DNA from: Rhodobacteraceae bacterium Araon29
GTDB taxonomy: Bacteria > Pseudomonadota > Alphaproteobacteria > Rhodobacterales > Rhodobacteraceae
Direction: 5' to 3'
Assembly (NCBI GenBank): GCA_039640505.1
Contig: CP046865.1
Span: 3,091,501-3,155,500 of the forward strand
DNA: 64,000 nt
This document shows, piece by piece, positions 56,107 through 64,000 of the stretch. The notes under the pieces were generated by a model that did not search any database, was not told where the DNA came from, and was given only the letters and a program-made list of their open reading frames with translations. The position numbers were made by a program, and so were the translations under genes. The first letter of the stretch is position 1, and each line of letters opens with the position of its first letter.

Positions 56107-56170
56107 AAACAGCAGGGGGGCAAAAAACCAGCGGCCTTATTGGTGTAAGGGTGGTGGACGCACATTTTTT
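56107..56170 (+). repeat. Diverged 60-bp repeat, copy 2
   Basis: Matches the element at 55257-55320; ends 64 bp before the agmatine deiminase-family gene. Confidence 0.75.
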
Positions 56171-56233
56171 CTTGAAAAGGCTCCCAAAAATTCTGAGCTG
56201 CGGTATTATAGGGAAAACTTTTAGAGTCTATCA

Positions 56234-57358
56234 ATGCAGAACATAATGAAATATCTCACTGTATTTATAGGAATTTTGGCGTGTGAAATAGCTATGAGTG
56301 CTGAAGCTGTGAGTGACAAAAACTCTTCGAAATCAATTTTAAAAAGAGTACCAGCAGAGTGGGAACCTCAGGAGGCAATCTGGTTGCAATGGCCCGGTTA
56401 CTGGGAAAAAGATTATGAGCAGACAATTGCGAAAATTTCTGATCTGATTTCCCGTTACCAAACCTTACATATTTTGTATGGATCAAACAAAATTTTAAAA
56501 GAGGCGAAGAAAGCAATTCGAGGTGTCGGAGGTGATCCAGAAAATTCCAATATTCAATGGCAGGCTGCCCAATATGACAACTCTTGGATGCGGGATAATG
56601 GCCCAGTTTACGTAGTCGAAGAAGATGCGTTTAGAATACAAAATTGGGAATTTAATGCCTGGGGTGGTGCCTTTGGGGCAGACATTCCTTTTGAACTCGA
56701 CAACTCTATACCCGATCAGATCGGCAAGATACTTGAGATACCCGTTGATCACGTCAACATCGTACATGAACGTGGAAATCTAGAGTTCAACGGATCAGAT
56801 ACTGTAATTTTAAATTGGAGTACAATCGGTGATCCAAATCGAAATACAGCATACACAAAAGAACAAGCCGAGACTGACCTCAAACAAAATTTTGGTGTCT
56901 CTAGTGTTATTTTCATAGAAGGAATTCCAGTTGGCGATCTAACAAGAGGTCATATTGACGGAATTGCGAGGTTCATAAACGAAAATACGGTTGTGGTTGT
57001 GCAGTGTACTGGTGGTTCCCTGTGTCGACCAGATGGCCAAGACGGCCGGCTTTTTGATAAGGCCGCTGAAACGATTGAGGCCAATGGATTTAATGTAGTT
57101 CGGGAGCCGATTGAAAGTTACGTCGAGTATAAAGGTCAGAGTTTTGACACCAACTACGTCAATTGGTTGGTTGGTAATGGATTTGTAATAGTACCTGGCT
57201 TTGGCAACCCCAAAACCGATGCTGCAGCAAAATCTAGAATTGAAAATTACTTTCCCAATCGAGATGTGCATATCGTAGAGATGTTAAGCTCTTGGTCAGC
57301 CGGTGGTGGGGTCCACTGCCACACAAACGATCAACCAGCAAAATCAGTTTTAGAATAG
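56234..57358 (+). CDS. Exported agmatine deiminase/PPAD-family protein
   Basis: A 374-residue guanidine-modifying enzyme. An N-terminal signal peptide (MKYLTVFIGILACEIAMSAEA) is followed by VPAEWEPQEAIWLQWPG, WMRDNGPVYVV, HERGNLEFNG, GHIDGIARFIN and the catalytic GGGVHCHTNDQP (Cys362). These match agmatine deiminase and peptidylarginine deiminases, which hydrolyse guanidino groups to ureido compounds and ammonia. Agmatine deiminases of known species are cytoplasmic; an exported form is less usual. It stands alone. Confidence 0.88.
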   Translation: MQNIMKYLTVFIGILACEIAMSAEAVSDKNSSKSILKRVPAEWEPQEAIWLQWPGYWEKDYEQTIAKISDLISRYQTLHILYGSNKILKEAKKAIRGVGGDPENSNIQWQAAQYDNSWMRDNGPVYVVEEDAFRIQNWEFNAWGGAFGADIPFELDNSIPDQIGKILEIPVDHVNIVHERGNLEFNGSDTVILNWSTIGDPNRNTAYTKEQAETDLKQNFGVSSVIFIEGIPVGDLTRGHIDGIARFINENTVVVVQCTGGSLCRPDGQDGRLFDKAAETIEANGFNVVREPIESYVEYKGQSFDTNYVNWLVGNGFVIVPGFGNPKTDAAAKSRIENYFPNRDVHIVEMLSSWSAGGGVHCHTNDQPAKSVLE

Positions 57359-57881
57359 CTATTTAAGTTCCTTGATAGTTTGGTTTGATGAAATTTTTAG
57401 CGCAATCTGTGTAATTTGTGCGTTGTGGCAGTTTTCCAAATGTGGGATTCTGATCGCACATAATTGACGTTAAGGTGAGCCGCAAATGAAACATAACTCG
57501 ATAGTTGCGTGTCTGGTTGCGGCGTTAATAGCGCGTCACGAAAGGTCCAAACGCCGAAACGGATCAGGATTAGGACTTAGCAGTAACCTAAATGGCTGTG
57601 GACGTGGGTGGCACCGCAACCACAGTAGCCTGCTTTGTCAAGGCAGCATTTAAAGGGGAGACCGCGCGCACCCCGACCTCACAAAAGTGATGCTTGTGCC
57701 ACCTTAGATTGCCGACGGACTTCACCAAAGGAAATATACACAGGCTAAATGCATTAGCTGCTTTAGTATCAAATTATAAAAATACTTTCAGGCACATAGA
57801 TGAAGATGCTGACTTCATAAAAATATCACTGATTTTCTGACAACAGAAAGGTGATTGCTACAATTGACCTTTCTTACAATA
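57359..57881. other. Gene-poor stretch with a hydantoinase-like fragment
   Basis: No complete gene. A 32-codon frame (57592-57690, plus) reads MAVDVGGTATTVACF...TARTPTSQK, which resembles the N-terminus of HyuA/oxoprolinase proteins, then meets TGA. A 55-codon frame starting at 57486 with AAGGTGAG upstream overlaps it and looks unrelated to known proteins. Confidence 0.4.
57592..57690 (+). pseudogene. Possible HyuA-like N-terminal fragment
   Basis: The string VDVGGTATTV followed by TPTS is reminiscent of the nucleotide-binding start of hydantoinase A/5-oxoprolinase. Only 32 codons remain. Low confidence. Confidence 0.25.
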
Positions 57882-57911
57882 GCAGTTGCCTATCCAAAGA
57901 TAGGCAACTGC
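57882..57911 (-). terminator. 13-bp hairpin after the FAS1 gene
   Basis: GCAGTTGCCTATC and its exact complement enclose a 4-nt CAAA loop, starting 12 bp past the stop of the minus-strand FAS1 gene. There is no long T-run, but the stem is very stable. Confidence 0.75.
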
Positions 57912-57922
57912 GCATCATTAAT

Positions 57923-58408
57923 TTATTCAGGAATAATCACAGCGTCAATTACATGAATGACACCGTTTGACGTTTCAATATCTGCTGTTATGACATTCGC
58001 GCCATTTACTGTGACGGCACCCTCTGTCATGATGGTTATATTGCTTCCTTGAACTGTGGGAGCTGTCATTCCATTGCTGAGATCACCGCTCATCACTTTG
58101 CCTGCCACCACATGATAGGTCAGGATCGCAATCAGCTGTGCCTTATTTTCCGGCATTAAAAGGGTTTCGACTGTTCCCGCTGGGAGAGCTGCAAAAGCTT
58201 CATCCGTGGGTGCAAAAACGGTAAATGGTCCTTCACTTTTTAATGTCTCCACCAGACCGGCAGCTTGCACAGCTGCGACCAATGTATTGAATGCGCCAGC
58301 CTCAACTGCCGTATCAACTATATCTTTTGAGTGCCCGCCCGCAAAGCCCAAAGAAGCGGTCAAAATTGCTGTGGCACATGTCATTGAAAAAAAAGTACGT
58401 CTGATCAT
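57923..58408 (-). CDS. Secreted fasciclin (FAS1) domain protein
   Basis: A 161-residue protein with a signal peptide ([25 protein letters not shown]) and one FAS1 domain: [37 protein letters not shown] (H1 box) and [16 protein letters not shown]...[14 protein letters not shown] (H2 box with YHVV). FAS1 proteins act in adhesion at the cell surface or matrix. The start at 58408 follows GGAG; transcription ends at a strong hairpin. Confidence 0.95.
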   Translation of the reverse strand: MIRRTFFSMTCATAILTASLGFAGGHSKDIVDTAVEAGAFNTLVAAVQAAGLVETLKSEGPFTVFAPTDEAFAALPAGTVETLLMPENKAQLIAILTYHVVAGKVMSGDLSNGMTAPTVQGSNITIMTEGAVTVNGANVITADIETSNGVIHVIDAVIIPE

Positions 58409-58512
58409 ATCAATCTCCAATTTAGAAACACCAACTTGATGTCAGATTATTGGTTTACGATGAAATTTTATTATTGGATCACTTGGTAAATTATTTTTTC
58501 TCCAGCATGGCC

Positions 58513-58734
58513 TCATCCATACTCTGCGATTACTTTTTCAAAATTCTCAGGCAGCATTTTATATCCAACCCTATTTTTATTAATTAATTGATCTTTGCAT
58601 GCGACGGCAACACTGAAGGACACCACGTTGTCTGCGCCAGTGCCATCTTTAAACGTCAAAACTGAAGTCCAATGCTGTGAGGTGTTACCCAGAAAATTTA
58701 TGTGATTTAATTTAGCATAAATGCCAGTTTGGCT
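58513..58734 (-). pseudogene. C-terminal gene fragment
   Basis: A 73-codon frame without a start codon runs to TGA at 58513-58515. The product (TGIYAKLNHINFLGNTSQHW, SVLTFKDGTGADNVVSFSVAVACKDQ, MLPENFEKVIAEYG) has a natural protein composition, so it is likely the end of a decayed gene. Family unknown. Confidence 0.35.
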
Positions 58735-59302
58735 TTAGTTTTTTAGGTGTAAGATGACGTTCTGCGTAAAAGTGATCCCAAAAGTTACCTATGTAGCAAA
58801 GTGTCCAATCTCAATAAACGCTTTTGCGGTGAGTGGTTGGTAGACCTCATCACGCATTGGGCATGGGACCACCCGTCCCAGAAACCTTATTAGAGAAAGC
58901 CAAAATTAGTGGTAATGAGAAATGGGGCTAGACAGTCCCGTCTTTTCCCAAAAAAATTCGCGTCGGGTTCGTTGCCCAAAGTCCCGTTGGGTCCGGCGGT
59001 ACAACCGAGTTTCACAGCTGTGCGTGGGTTACCAACCCGGATGCGAATATCCGTAGCGGCAAGTAATTTTGGTTTTTGTTGAAAGAAACCGACCGCGCGC
59101 AGCAAAGTCTAGGTAAAGCGCCTGTTGCACAGTCCGGCACCACACCAATCCAGAATCTGTCGATAAATCAAGAGACACACGCACTGTCTTGATCACTTTT
59201 GCATCAAGTTCACAACCAATGCCCAAATGCAGGCGCATTTTTCAATCTGCTCGGCACATTAATTCCATTTGAAATCGCGCCATCGATGTCATCGTTTACA
59301 GC
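58735..59302. other. Stretch of decayed or unassigned sequence
   Basis: Two overlapping short frames on the minus strand (58890-59105 and 59029-59238) have protein-like segments such as DLSTDSGLVWCRTVQQALYLDFAARGRF and AATDIRIRVGNPRTAVKLG but no recognised family and no ribosome-binding sites. They may be pieces of one gene broken by a frameshift. Confidence 0.35.
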
Positions 59303-59488
59303 CTAGGTGTTGCGGATGTCAGTATCGATATTTTTTTCTTTTTCGTTAATCAGAAAATGAAAACTGGTGTTAGTCAATTCAGGACAAAAACCGGGGTTCG
59401 ACAGAAATTCCGAGAGCAAACAATTCGCAGCGCATTCAGGTGCCCTAATAACACGTTGCCCTGGCATACCAATGTCAACCACTGTCAC
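59303..59488 (-). CDS. Possible truncated gene coupled to the aldose-epimerase gene
   Basis: A 61-residue ORF starting with GTG inside the stop of the preceding gene (GTGA overlap), as in coupled operons. It begins MTVVDIGMPGQRVIRAPECAAN and becomes low-complexity (NEKEKNIDTD) before stopping. This looks like the N-terminus of a longer gene that has been cut short. Family not recognised. Confidence 0.35.
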   Translation of the reverse strand: MTVVDIGMPGQRVIRAPECAANCLLSEFLSNPGFCPELTNTSFHFLINEKEKNIDTDIRNT

Positions 59489-60456
59489 TCTTGATCCAGA
59501 TTTGTCGCTGCGATTACTCTCTTCTGATCATTAGACGACTTCAACTTTACAATTGCCCTTTTGACACCACCAGCCTCAATCTGCGCAATTTCTCCCAAAA
59601 TAGGCTCATTGCTCAAACCACTTGGCGCGCTGGTCCACGGCTCTATCGCCAAATGCGTATCACCCCGCGATGCGCCATTGTTGATAAGGTACCAAAGGCA
59701 TGGAAAAGTAGTGCGATCGAACGTCATGCTCAACGCACCGTCATAATCTGCCAGCACGAAACTGTTTCCCTTGTCAGTATCCAGATAATGAAGTGCTAGG
59801 CTGCGCTCGTCAGAAACAAAGGGTTGCCGCATATCAATGCCCCTGTGGTGGGGCCATTGGAATGTCTCGCCCTCTTCTCCAAAAGCCCCGCCTAGCCATT
59901 CATCCACGAGAGCGCTCTTGGAAGGCAGAATAACACGAGATTGGGGCGTCACTGCAAATACTGGATGAATGCCCCATTGGAAACGGAAGGGCAGTGTGCC
60001 AATATTTTTGATTTCGTATTCAAAAACAACTTCATCGCTATCTTTTTGCAGCGTGATAGTACGTGAAAAATATGCTGGTGTTATGGGCGTTTTGACAAAC
60101 GTTTTGATCTGCACCACATCATCATTATCCTGAAGCACAATACAGTCATGTGGAATACTCCAGAGCTCTCCAAGATAAGGAAGTGGGTCGCCGTATTCAT
60201 TCTTGCATGGGCGTCCAGTTGGGAAAATGTCATCCCAACCGCCAGCCCAATGGTCATCAAAATCAGCCTTAAGAGTGACCGCGTGCGGTTTAATCCGTTC
60301 AGACCGCCATAACAAGTTTCTGTCCCTGGATTTGTCCGTAATATCAATAATATTCGCACCGCGCTCCGGGAGAACTGTTACTGCGATAAACTTGTTCTCT
60401 AAACGTACGGCGCATAGCCCATGATAAGTCCAATTAGTGTCCACTCTGCAAGTCAT
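59485..60456 (-). CDS. Aldose 1-epimerase/mutarotase-like protein
   Basis: A 323-residue beta-sandwich protein of the galactose mutarotase-like superfamily. The motifs LPERGANIIDITDKSRDRNLLWRSE, GGWDDIFPTGRPC, FQWGIHPVFAV (His in the active-site region) and LAIEPWTSAPSGL support this. It should act on a free or phosphorylated sugar; specificity is unknown. It is 33 bp after the inositol-monophosphatase-family gene on the same strand. Confidence 0.85.
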   Translation of the reverse strand: MTCRVDTNWTYHGLCAVRLENKFIAVTVLPERGANIIDITDKSRDRNLLWRSERIKPHAVTLKADFDDHWAGGWDDIFPTGRPCKNEYGDPLPYLGELWSIPHDCIVLQDNDDVVQIKTFVKTPITPAYFSRTITLQKDSDEVVFEYEIKNIGTLPFRFQWGIHPVFAVTPQSRVILPSKSALVDEWLGGAFGEEGETFQWPHHRGIDMRQPFVSDERSLALHYLDTDKGNSFVLADYDGALSMTFDRTTFPCLWYLINNGASRGDTHLAIEPWTSAPSGLSNEPILGEIAQIEAGGVKRAIVKLKSSNDQKRVIAATNLDQE

Positions 60457-60489
60457 AGAGCCCTCTTTGGTGCTGGAGATAGAGATTAA

Positions 60490-61254
60490 TTAAATGAGCT
60501 TAAGGATCTTTCCAAAAAGCTCTGGTGACGCCGCAATAATGAGGTTCCCTTGGTTTTCAAACAAATTACTTTCGAAGTCATTCGTTTGTCCGCCAGCCTC
60601 TTTCACAAGCAAGTATCCAGCCAGAGCATCCCATGGCTTCACAAATACCTCCCAGTAGGCATCCATCTTGCCATTGGCGACATTAGCTAAACACAAAGCA
60701 CAGCTACCTGATCTGTGGAACTCAAACCCAGCTTTTAGGAACTTGGCCAACATACTTAGCAATTCTTCCCGAGATTCCGAAGGTGACCAGTCCATTTCTA
60801 GCACTGCCTCTGCTTCGTTGTTGACCTTTTTAACTCGCATCGGCGCGCCGTTGCAAAAGGCCCCCTGCCCAGCCTGAGTATAAAACAGTTCGTCTGTTGC
60901 AGGCGCATAAATTACGCCGACGACCGGCTTACCATCTCGCAGGTAGGCAATCGACACACACCAGAAGTTCTGGCCGCGAACAAAGTTAGATGTTCCGTCA
61001 ATCGGGTCCACCACCCAAAGGCTATCCCCGGTCTGACCACCAAGCTCTTCACCTAACACAACATCGCCAGGGAAAGCCTCGATAACCTTATCGCGGATCA
61101 TTGCCTCGATGTTTCGATCGACTTCACTGACGTAATCCTGATGCCCTTTTTGTTCAACTTGGCCAAGTTTCTTTTGCATTTCCCGGGCCAAGATTCCAAC
61201 TTCACGCGCCAAAGCTTTTGCGAAGTCTAGTCGTATTGTATCAAAATTTGTCAT
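60490..61254 (-). CDS. Inositol monophosphatase family protein
   Basis: A 254-residue Mg-dependent phosphatase. Metal-site motifs are complete: GEELGG (Glu), DPIDGTSNF (Asp-Pro-Ile-Asp-Gly-Thr) and WDALAGYLLVKEAGG. It hydrolyses a sugar or polyol phosphate such as inositol-1-phosphate. The start MTNFDTIRLDFAKALAREVG at 61254 suits the family; another ATG at 61311 is possible. It lies in operon with the aldose-epimerase-like gene and near an ABC importer. Confidence 0.92.
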   Translation of the reverse strand: MTNFDTIRLDFAKALAREVGILAREMQKKLGQVEQKGHQDYVSEVDRNIEAMIRDKVIEAFPGDVVLGEELGGQTGDSLWVVDPIDGTSNFVRGQNFWCVSIAYLRDGKPVVGVIYAPATDELFYTQAGQGAFCNGAPMRVKKVNNEAEAVLEMDWSPSESREELLSMLAKFLKAGFEFHRSGSCALCLANVANGKMDAYWEVFVKPWDALAGYLLVKEAGGQTNDFESNLFENQGNLIIAASPELFGKILKLI

Positions 61255-61542
61255 GCGTTCGTCAAAAACTATTTCTCGAGTTATTTTTGCACTTTGCGCG
61301 TCTACATCCACTGCATCACTTTGAGTGCAACGCCCATCCTGACGATAAGCACCTAAGCTTTTATGTCAACAAACAAATAACTTATAACTTATATTGCGTG
61401 CATTATCTCTGATGAAGTACGCGAAGCATTCGCTTGAAAGCATAAAATTTAACCCGAATCTGTCTGTAACATGGCGCGAATCCTTACTGATATTCAAATC
61501 AAACTTATTTAATGAAGTTAGGCTAACATGCTTTGAATTTTC
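61255..61542. promoter_or_regulatory. Promoter region between the phosphatase genes
   Basis: AT-rich intergenic DNA carrying GTTAGGCTAAC at 61518-61528, a short palindrome. It likely holds the promoter of the IMPase/epimerase genes. Confidence 0.35.
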
Positions 61543-62502
61543 CTAGTTGGGCGTGTGCGCCACAATCAGAGTACGATCATCAAAAAACTCTGACGAGGTG
61601 CCACCTTTCACTGCTGCGAATTCATCTATTCGGTGGAAATCCACCTCATCACACTTGGAAAATTCTTTTTCCCATGCAGCAATACTTACTTCTTCTGGGT
61701 AAGACGCATAACCATCGCTAAAAATCTCAATAGTTTTCACTTCCTGTTTCGGAACAATCTCTTCTACCCACTGGCCCAAAACTGGTTTTCTGCTCGACAC
61801 GATGTCATAGCAGAGTGAGTTCTCATCGCTGTTTGAAAACCGGTTCTGGCGCCGAATTCCGAGAAGCAAAAAATCGCGAACAATCTCCGAAATTCCCGAC
61901 AAATTCAAATTGCCAATGGTTTCTTCGATAAGCATTTCAACGACGTCTTCAGTGAGAAGGCCCCGAGATCGAGCTTCGGCCAAGCCAAGAAAAATGGCCT
62001 GTCGTGTTATTAATTCATGCTCATCGGAATCATCGAATTTTTCGGCCAGTATTTTGAAAATTGAAACTCGTACTTCCGTTGAGATGCTATCAATAATCTT
62101 GTCATGCTTTAGCACCCGGTCGCCGTTTATCCGAATACCGCTGTCTCCAAGTGACAAGAACCGCCAATTGGTACCACAATCTATGGCCATAGCCACAGTG
62201 GTGGCTGGAAGCTGATCAAGGTCGTAGTCCTCAAATGCTCTCGCATAAGACGTACAGAGATCTGCCAACAGTGTTTCCGCGTCTTTTTCTCTGTTTCGAT
62301 ATGGCAACAGGAGTTCAGCCAGGATTTGGGAAGCCGCCATTGAGGCAGCTCGGCCATAGGGAACACCATTTAGATTTCGTCCTTCAGCATCCGTTGCGCC
62401 ATCAAAGACGCCGAAACAAACACTCGGAAGCACTAAGGCTACATCATCCCCAAACTTGTCGTTAGCGCGGAATTTTGAGCGCGAGAAGAGGTCAAAATTC
62501 AT
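61543..62502 (-). CDS. PP2C-like protein phosphatase
   Basis: A 319-residue protein of the PP2C/SpoIIE-like fold. GDDVALVLPSVCFGVFDGATD (Asp-Gly metal site), PATTVAMAIDCGTNWRFLSLGDSGIRI (GDS motif) and KTIEIFSDGYASYP (SDG motif) are in order. It could dephosphorylate Ser/Thr residues, or a small phospho-metabolite. It lies 8 bp after the permease gene, so it belongs to that operon, which is unusual for an importer. Confidence 0.85.
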   Translation of the reverse strand: MNFDLFSRSKFRANDKFGDDVALVLPSVCFGVFDGATDAEGRNLNGVPYGRAASMAASQILAELLLPYRNREKDAETLLADLCTSYARAFEDYDLDQLPATTVAMAIDCGTNWRFLSLGDSGIRINGDRVLKHDKIIDSISTEVRVSIFKILAEKFDDSDEHELITRQAIFLGLAEARSRGLLTEDVVEMLIEETIGNLNLSGISEIVRDFLLLGIRRQNRFSNSDENSLCYDIVSSRKPVLGQWVEEIVPKQEVKTIEIFSDGYASYPEEVSIAAWEKEFSKCDEVDFHRIDEFAAVKGGTSSEFFDDRTLIVAHTPN

Positions 62503-62510
62503 ATGTCGCC

Positions 62511-64000
62511 CTACAAAAACGCGGAATCACGGTTTTCTGCAAATCGGAATACGGCATAGACACAAATACCAGTACTTAAGAGCAGAATAGTAGACAGTGC
62601 CGCGGCGGTACCAAATTCACCATCCAATACCGCGATATAGACCTGTACCGGCATGGTGATGGTGCCAGAGTCGTAGATTATGACTGTGGACGACAGTTCA
62701 TTGATTGCAGTGATGAAAGCCATTAATGCACCGATAATAATACCTGGCATTATCAACGGTATGGTTATCATCCTGAACGCACCTAATGGCGAAGCACCCA
62801 AATTAATCGCTGCTTCCTCCAGAGATGGCTGAATCTGACGAAGACTCGAAGATGTAGCCCTCACACCGTAAGGCAGTCTCCTAATGAAATAGACCATCAC
62901 AAGAAGCACGGTTGCGGTGAATATATCTGGCATTGCGTTTCTGAACACAGTCACAAAACCAATGGCCATCACAACACCCGGTACAAGGTATGGAACCATC
63001 ATAAGAAAGTCTATTGATGCTGCCACTTTCGTTTCCCTTCGAACAATCACATAGCTGATAAAGGTTGATGCGATAGTGATAAGAAGTGCAGCCGTGATTG
63101 AGAGGCTGAAGCTATTGAAGATCGCTTCCGGAGCATCCCGCAAAACACGTTGGTAACTTTCAAATCCAAATCCGCCGACAAATACGGGACCCTTGGTTTT
63201 CAAGATCGAAGTGTAGATCACAACAATTGATGGAAGCATCGCTATTAAGACAAGCCCATGACAGAAAATATGAATACCCCAGTTTTTCCACCCTTCCAAC
63301 TTCACAGGTACTGGCAGGTTTGTGAGAGAACTTGCATATCGCTTCTTTGCGAGAATTCGGCGCTGTATAACCAGTGCAATCATAGAGATTACCATCATCA
63401 AGATGGATACTGTGACCGCCATCGTTGGCGCACCACCAAGTTCCGAACGATACGCACCTAGAGCAATGGTAGATAGAGTTCTAAAACCTCTTCCAAGAAT
63501 GGCAGGTGTACCGAAGTCAGCGATTGACAGAACGAAGCATATGATTGCGCCCGTACTGACAGCTGGGAAAACCAACGGCAAGGTAACCTTCCTGAAGCGT
63601 TGCCAGGGATTACATCCCAAATTTTCAGCAGCATCTTCAAAAGATTTGTTGACGTTGTTCAAGGAAGTTTGCGTCATTAGGAAAATGAACGGGAAAAACT
63701 TCAGTGAAAACACTAGGATAATCCCGGGCGCATTGTAGATTGTTGGGGTATCTAGGCCGATTGCTTTGAATGCATTCGTAATAAAGCCATTCGACCCCAA
63801 CATCATGATCCATGCGTAGGCCCCGATGAACGGTGGTGATACTAGGACAAGGATTGCCAAGGTTTGTATCCACGCGTTGCCACGAATTTTGAAACGGGCC
63901 GTGAAAAACGCCAAAGGAATACCGATCAGGCAAGCCCCCACAGTGCCAAGGATTCCCACGTACAATGTGTTTTTCAGACCATTGACATAGTAGTTCCGCG
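62511..64000 (-). CDS. Double-length ABC importer permease, FbpB/AfuB type (partial)
   Basis: About 496 residues are visible and the frame stays open to the window edge (RNYYVNGLKNTLYVGILG), so the N-terminus lies outside. Two fused permease units each have an EAA loop: AAENLGCNPWQRFRKVTLPLVFPAV and AAINLGASPLGAFRMITIPLIMPGI. This layout is used by ferric-iron importers (FbpB) and by hexose-phosphate importers (AfuB) and some phosphonate systems. The following sugar-phosphatase-type genes favour a phosphorylated organic substrate over iron. Confidence 0.9.
   Translation of the reverse strand, partial: RNYYVNGLKNTLYVGILGTVGACLIGIPLAFFTARFKIRGNAWIQTLAILVLVSPPFIGAYAWIMMLGSNGFITNAFKAIGLDTPTIYNAPGIILVFSLKFFPFIFLMTQTSLNNVNKSFEDAAENLGCNPWQRFRKVTLPLVFPAVSTGAIICFVLSIADFGTPAILGRGFRTLSTIALGAYRSELGGAPTMAVTVSILMMVISMIALVIQRRILAKKRYASSLTNLPVPVKLEGWKNWGIHIFCHGLVLIAMLPSIVVIYTSILKTKGPVFVGGFGFESYQRVLRDAPEAIFNSFSLSITAALLITIASTFISYVIVRRETKVAASIDFLMMVPYLVPGVVMAIGFVTVFRNAMPDIFTATVLLVMVYFIRRLPYGVRATSSSLRQIQPSLEEAAINLGASPLGAFRMITIPLIMPGIIIGALMAFITAINELSSTVIIYDSGTITMPVQVYIAVLDGEFGTAAALSTILLLSTGICVYAVFRFAENRDSAFL

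Noticed and set aside
1-64000. CRISPR array or rRNA genes
   Set aside because: No regularly spaced repeats and no rRNA-like sequence were found on reading the window.

Overview
The window comes from an alphaproteobacterium, most likely a marine Rhodobacterales (Roseobacter-group) species of moderate-to-low GC. Pointers are the petABC (fbcFBC) cluster with petP/petR close by, BioMNY biotin uptake, a riboswitch-controlled RibH2-type lumazine synthase, DUF1467 next to methylmalonyl-CoA epimerase, and IS6/IS66 elements of a kind common in this order. Organism assignment is inference from gene content; no 16S gene is present.

Layout. 1-3.7 kb: end of a biotin ECF transporter operon (bioM'-bioN-bioY) meeting a thiolase/acyl-CoA ligase pair tail to tail. 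3.7-7.6 kb: LuxR-type response regulator, a very small ORF, an HPt protein, and a 565-residue unknown plus DUF3726 pair. 7.6-13 kb: petABC for the cytochrome bc1 complex, ilvE, and the petP-petR regulators. 13-30.6 kb: dense housekeeping DNA (ubiG, proline iminopeptidase, nitroreductase, EI24, DUF1467, mce, a response regulator, GNAT, aspS, carB, two GSTs, DUF1203, PaiB-like, FMN riboswitch + ribH, EamA, mtaB, dapF, tRNA-Lys). 30.6-34.6 kb: a looser segment after the tRNA with small ORFs, decayed IS6 pieces, a LysE exporter and an MFS transporter.

34.6-51.3 kb is the most unusual part. A long minus-strand run encodes a flotillin-like protein, both subunits of an N,N-dimethylformamidase-type enzyme, an unknown 212-residue protein, a Tat-exported binding protein, a complete LIV/urea/amide-type ABC transporter whose LivG-like ATPase has a long C-terminal extension, an Amt-fold protein lacking both pore histidines, and a small one-helix membrane protein. 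Divergent from it is a three-gene signalling operon: LuxR response regulator, a soluble hybrid histidine kinase, and a close paralogue of the transporter's binding protein with no signal peptide. I read this as an amide uptake/hydrolysis system with its own intracellular binding-protein sensor, similar in logic to AmiC but wired to a two-component system.

51.3-59.5 kb is accessory DNA: an IS66 element whose tnpC has one in-frame TGA, an IS6 end fragment, small orphan genes, a diverged 60-bp repeat, a secreted agmatine-deiminase-family protein, a FAS1 protein and several gene fragments. 59.5-64 kb carries an aldose-epimerase-like protein, an inositol-monophosphatase-family protein, a PP2C-like phosphatase and a double-length FbpB/AfuB-type permease running off the window, together suggesting uptake of a phosphorylated sugar or polyol.
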